Below are positions 60,792 to 64,000 of a DNA stretch of 64,000 bases, piece by piece. The DNA is taken from positions 1,272,092 to 1,336,091 of the forward strand of contig JXTC01000052.1 in the NCBI GenBank assembly GCA_002914845.1. The letters run 5' to 3'. Below the pieces are notes generated by a model that saw nothing but the letters and a program-made list of their open reading frames with translations, was not told the DNA's origin and did not search any database. The DNA comes from Trema orientale (Eukaryota; Streptophyta; Magnoliopsida; Rosales; Cannabaceae). Within the stretch, counting starts at the first letter, position 1. Every line of letters starts with the position of its first letter. Both the position numbers and the translations under genes were made by a program.

Positions 60792-60878
60792 CAATATTGT
60801 TCAGATTTTTAGACAAATTTTGAGCACTCAAGGAATATCAAACATGGTGGAATATATTGTATACAAATTTTAATCAAT
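59260..60878. other. Convergent intergenic region between CAD1 and expansin
   Basis: It holds the two 3' untranslated regions, of CAD1 from the left and of the expansin from the right. A perfect CT tract lies at 60764-60791 and TA runs at 59604-59630. No further gene or transposon was recognised. Confidence 0.5.
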
Positions 60879-62677
60879 CTAAAACTGTTCTCCCTCAAAA
60901 GTCTGCCCAAACTGCCAATCAGCAGGAACGACGTCGTTGCATGTGATGGTACGGCCATCGCTGTTGGTGACCCTGAATGAGAGGGTTTGGCCGTTGAGGT
61001 ACGAGTTGCTCTGCCAGTTCTGGCCCCAGTTCCTTGTCATGGGGATCCACTCGGTCCTCGAACCTTTTATCGCCACCGTCTGAACGTCTCCGGCGCCACC
61101 AACGTTGGTTATGAGCACCAAGTTGAAGTATGAGTGACCGTTTATGGTGAACCTTATCCCTCCTTTCTTCTCACATGGAACCCTGCGCGCGTCAATTTTG
61201 GGTCAAAACCAAACCAAACCAAACCGTTTCGCTAATAATTAAGCTGTCAATACAGTGGAATCATAAACCATACGAAGCTATGCTAATTGCTATGGAAACT
61301 AACGAGTTAATATATCAATGGATATAGCCTTCTAGCATGGAACTGCGTAGAAGACCATGAGATTATTACATGCATATATGAGATACATAACTTCACAGGA
61401 CTCTCGTGGCCTTAAAAATTGCAATATTGTAACAAAATTGATAAGCTGGCACTTTCGTACATTATTGTTTGTTTGTTTTTTTTTTTTTAAAATCAAACTA
61501 TAGATCCTAGCGATCGACTACGGATATAGATTAATGTGACACAATGGTGTGTGGCCGTGTCCCTTTTAAAGATTTTGGTTTTGTACTGGTTTTTGAGCAC
61601 TTGATTACGTAGTAAATTAATCTGAATTTGCTTGGGCACATAATCTAATACATGTCAGATTAAGCTACTAGTACTACTATAACACCAATCTAGTAGCTAT
61701 TTTAACACCAATCTAGTAGTTTTTTTTTTTTTTTTCTACTTATGTAATCGTTTTGGCCAATTAAAATTTATCTTTGTATATTTTTTTTATTTAAAAAAAA
61801 ACCTATTAATAAGAAAAAAAAAAAAACCTATTGACCTGACAACTTATATATATATAGATATGTATATATGTACCTTCTGTAGAGTACAGGTACAATCCCG
61901 GCACGATACTCCGCAATCTGCAAGAAAGCAGGCTCCGCCAGATCGAAGTGTTCACGAGGGGGATTGCACCAACCGCCATTGTCGCTAGGCAAAGCCGAGT
62001 TCGGCGGGCAGAAGTTGGTGGCCGTGATCGTGATGACGCCGGACCGGCACCATTGTGGGTCATCATTGCACCGCAGCTGGTAACACGCGCCACAGCTTAA
62101 TCCGCTGTTAAACAGAGGGGTGCTGAGCGCCGCGGTGCTAGTCCCGTAACCTTGGCTGTACAAGTTTCCATAACCACAAGCTCCTCCTACCATAAAATCA
62201 ACGTCATTCATACATATAATAAACCTATAATTAGTATATTGAATCATAAAATTCAATATGCATTTTTATAAGTCTATTTTTTAGTTTAGTTTATTGGATG
62301 ATCTCATGTTATTATGCTGTAAAATAGAGATGTTAATCTAGCTTAGTGAACATCATACATTTTATACATGAAGGGACATAAATACAGCCTAGTATAATAT
62401 TCTCACATTATGCCGTGACATAATGTTCATGTGATAATGCATGGATATGTCACGTTATTATGCGATCAAAATAATATTCTGACTGAATACCAAACTGCAA
62501 AATTTCTGGCTTACCCATTGTGCCGGCGGCATCACTGCCGCCATAGAATGTGGCATGGGCGGGCTGCCAGCCGTCGTCACTGCCGTAGGCTGCTTGAGTG
62601 CCCTGAAGGAAGAGGTTGAACGGAAGAAATAAGAACAGGGAAGATTGGAGAATTTGTATTGCCGTAGAGCACTCCAT
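60879..62677 (-). CDS. EXPA: Alpha-expansin, three exons
   Basis: Joins, on the minus strand, 62677-62515, 62186-61874 and 61182-60879 into 259 residues with in-phase GT-AG junctions. Alpha-expansins loosen cell walls at acid pH without hydrolysis, acting in the apoplast during growth. Residues 1 to about 29 form a signal peptide. The six-stranded barrel domain follows: [12 protein letters not shown] at 36-47, [15 protein letters not shown], the alpha-type insertion GGWCNPP, and HFD at 134-136, part of the family active-site-like motif. Cysteines are in the expected pattern. The C-terminal wall-binding domain (160-259) has [25 protein letters not shown] and the end [10 protein letters not shown]. 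It is complete and of normal length. The isoform number cannot be given without comparison. Confidence 0.95.
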
Positions 62678-63188
62678 TAATAATAAGTAATTGAGCTTAG
62701 TTTTTCTGATGATAAGAGTTAGTGAGCGTAGCTATAGCTATATATAAGGAGAGTATAGGAAGCTGTATTTATAGTTCAAATGGAGAAATGGGTGTGGTGA
62801 GAAGTACCATAGCTGATATTTGGAACTTTGAAGGAAAAAACAGAAAATATTAAAGTTTCGGGTTGTCACGTCTGAGCCGCCCGAACTGTCAAACTAAATG
62901 GGTTTCAATTGAATTCAGCAGTACTACAACTGAAACTGATTATTGTAATATATGTGCACATGCATAGCTTATAATTAGTTGGACCCCCTTAATTTAACCG
63001 AAATAAATCAATTAATACAGAAAAAGAAAGATTGATGGACCCTTTCAAACTTTGAAATAAAGGAAAAGAAAAAGTTAGGCCATGCCACACTTTAATTTCT
63101 GCGCCACTTGATGCGAATGCGTTGCAACACTTAAGAGTAAAAATATGAAACACTTAAGAGTAAAAATATGAGACCATTATGGGTAATA
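62678..63188 (-). promoter_or_regulatory. Upstream region of the expansin gene
   Basis: About 510 bases between the expansin start and the LTR-type repeat at 63189. It includes the TATA box and a short direct repeat (AACACTTAAGAGTAAAAATATG, in two copies near 63126-63170, quoted only in part in other fields). The proximity of an LTR-type repeat may limit the promoter. Confidence 0.4.
62737..62748 (-). promoter_or_regulatory. TATA box of the expansin gene
   Basis: The minus strand reads CTTATATATAGC about 60-70 bases before the expansin ATG. With the usual 25-35-base spacing, transcription would begin near 62710 and leave a leader of about 30-40 bases. This is one of few TATA words in the window that is well placed for a gene. 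Confidence 0.55.
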
Positions 63189-64000
63189 TGTCACGACTGT
63201 AAATTCAATTTCTTGACTTTTTATAAATTGAGATAGTGATAAATAGTGGATTTCTAAAATTTTAGAAAATCTAGTATTTAGAATTTTTACTTTTTAGTCC
63301 TTCAAAATATGTAAATTTCAAAAAGTAGAAATCTCCTTTGTTATTTTTAATTTTTTGAAAAAATATATACTTAAAATTTAGAGGAATTCTATTTGATTCA
63401 TTTGGAAGCTTTTTATTTAAAATCATAATTTTCAATAAAAGAGTCCAGAGTCCAAAATAGTTTACAAAAAAAAAAAAAAAAAATCATTTATAATTCTAAG
63501 TACTCAGGTTTGCAGATTTGTTACCCTCATACATCTACTTAATAAGAACAATTAACTAGGCTAAATATATGAATGAGGAAAGAAAATCAAAATAAGATAT
63601 AGACACCCACTAAGAAATAGAAACATGACTATAGGCTCAAGTCAAACAGCTTGTCTAACTACCATGACAATTACCACAAATAATTCAACACCTGAAAGTA
63701 GGAGGAAGTAGAGGATGAATATTTACATGCTCAGTAGAAACTTAATTACCTTTTTGAATGGATGCAAATTTTACCAAACCTGCATGATTAATATCTTTTC
63801 CAAAATCTATTTATAAATTGTGTTTATAAAATAATTGAAATCTAGAATAATCACATATTCAAATCCGAAACTAGAACCACAAGATTGTACATATCATAAA
63901 TCATCTCATCCCATGAGCTCACATCCTTTTATCACGAAAGTAACTCATACTACATATACTAAATACTCTCTGCCTAATACCTATCCTAGAAAACTGGAGG
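63189..64000 (+). mobile_element. LTR-type repeat, same family as bases 1-147
   Basis: It begins TGTCACGACTGTAAATTC and follows the reverse complement of bases 1-147 for about 140 bases. From about 63500 onward the text instead matches antisense LTR features: ATGCTCAGTAG at 63729 is the complement of the CTACTGAGCAT seen at 3937. So either two pieces in opposite orientation abut here, or the repeat is rearranged. It runs off the window. Degenerate, no coding domain. Confidence 0.45.

Noticed and set aside
1-64000. tRNA, rRNA, microRNA or CRISPR features
   Set aside because: I looked for tRNA T-arm words, 5S-like text, well-known plant microRNA sequences and regular spacer-repeat arrays and saw none; a computed scan would be more sensitive.

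Overview
The window is nuclear DNA of a flowering plant, most likely a woody or herbaceous rosid-type eudicot. The evidence is spliced genes with GT-AG introns, strongly AT-rich intergenic DNA, and five plant gene families. No bacterial, organellar or CRISPR-like signal was seen. I could not name the species.

Layout. Positions 1 to about 19,600 hold no gene I can support. They are a graveyard of small transposons: two hAT-type miniature elements with 8-bp target duplications, a Helitron-like element with a 126-bp internal duplication, several short terminal-inverted-repeat elements, and worn LTR-type sequence. A MATE transporter of the DTX49/DTX50 type follows at 19,663-23,554 (two exons, plus strand). 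From 23,555 to about 43,900 is a second gene-empty block. It contains a long palindrome around an 11-bp minisatellite, two neighbouring Mutator-like elements with arms near 190 bp (one carrying a hAT insertion inside its right arm), a probable solo LTR with a 34-bp minisatellite, and a TRIM retroelement.

The right third is gene-rich: a Raf-like protein kinase in six exons (44,907-48,076, plus), an intronless PLS-class PPR protein (50,018-51,610, plus), a CAD1-type MACPF protein in seven exons (54,147-59,259, plus), and an alpha-expansin in three exons (62,677-60,879, minus). CAD1 and the expansin are convergent. The last 800 bases return to LTR-type sequence, of the same family as bases 1-147 but in opposite orientation.

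The genes do not form a pathway; they are ordinary unlinked plant genes (efflux transport, signalling, organelle RNA processing, cell-death control, wall loosening). The most interesting regulatory hints are three closed upstream ORFs before the kinase start, an out-of-frame ATG 10 bases before the PPR start, and a CT microsatellite that begins exactly at the MATE splice donor. The most interesting structural signals are the palindrome at 24,540-25,720 and the nested Mutator/hAT insertion, where the undamaged left arm serves as an internal record of the empty site. Exon boundaries were placed by hand from GT-AG sites, frame continuity and remembered family sequences; no alignment or database search was possible.
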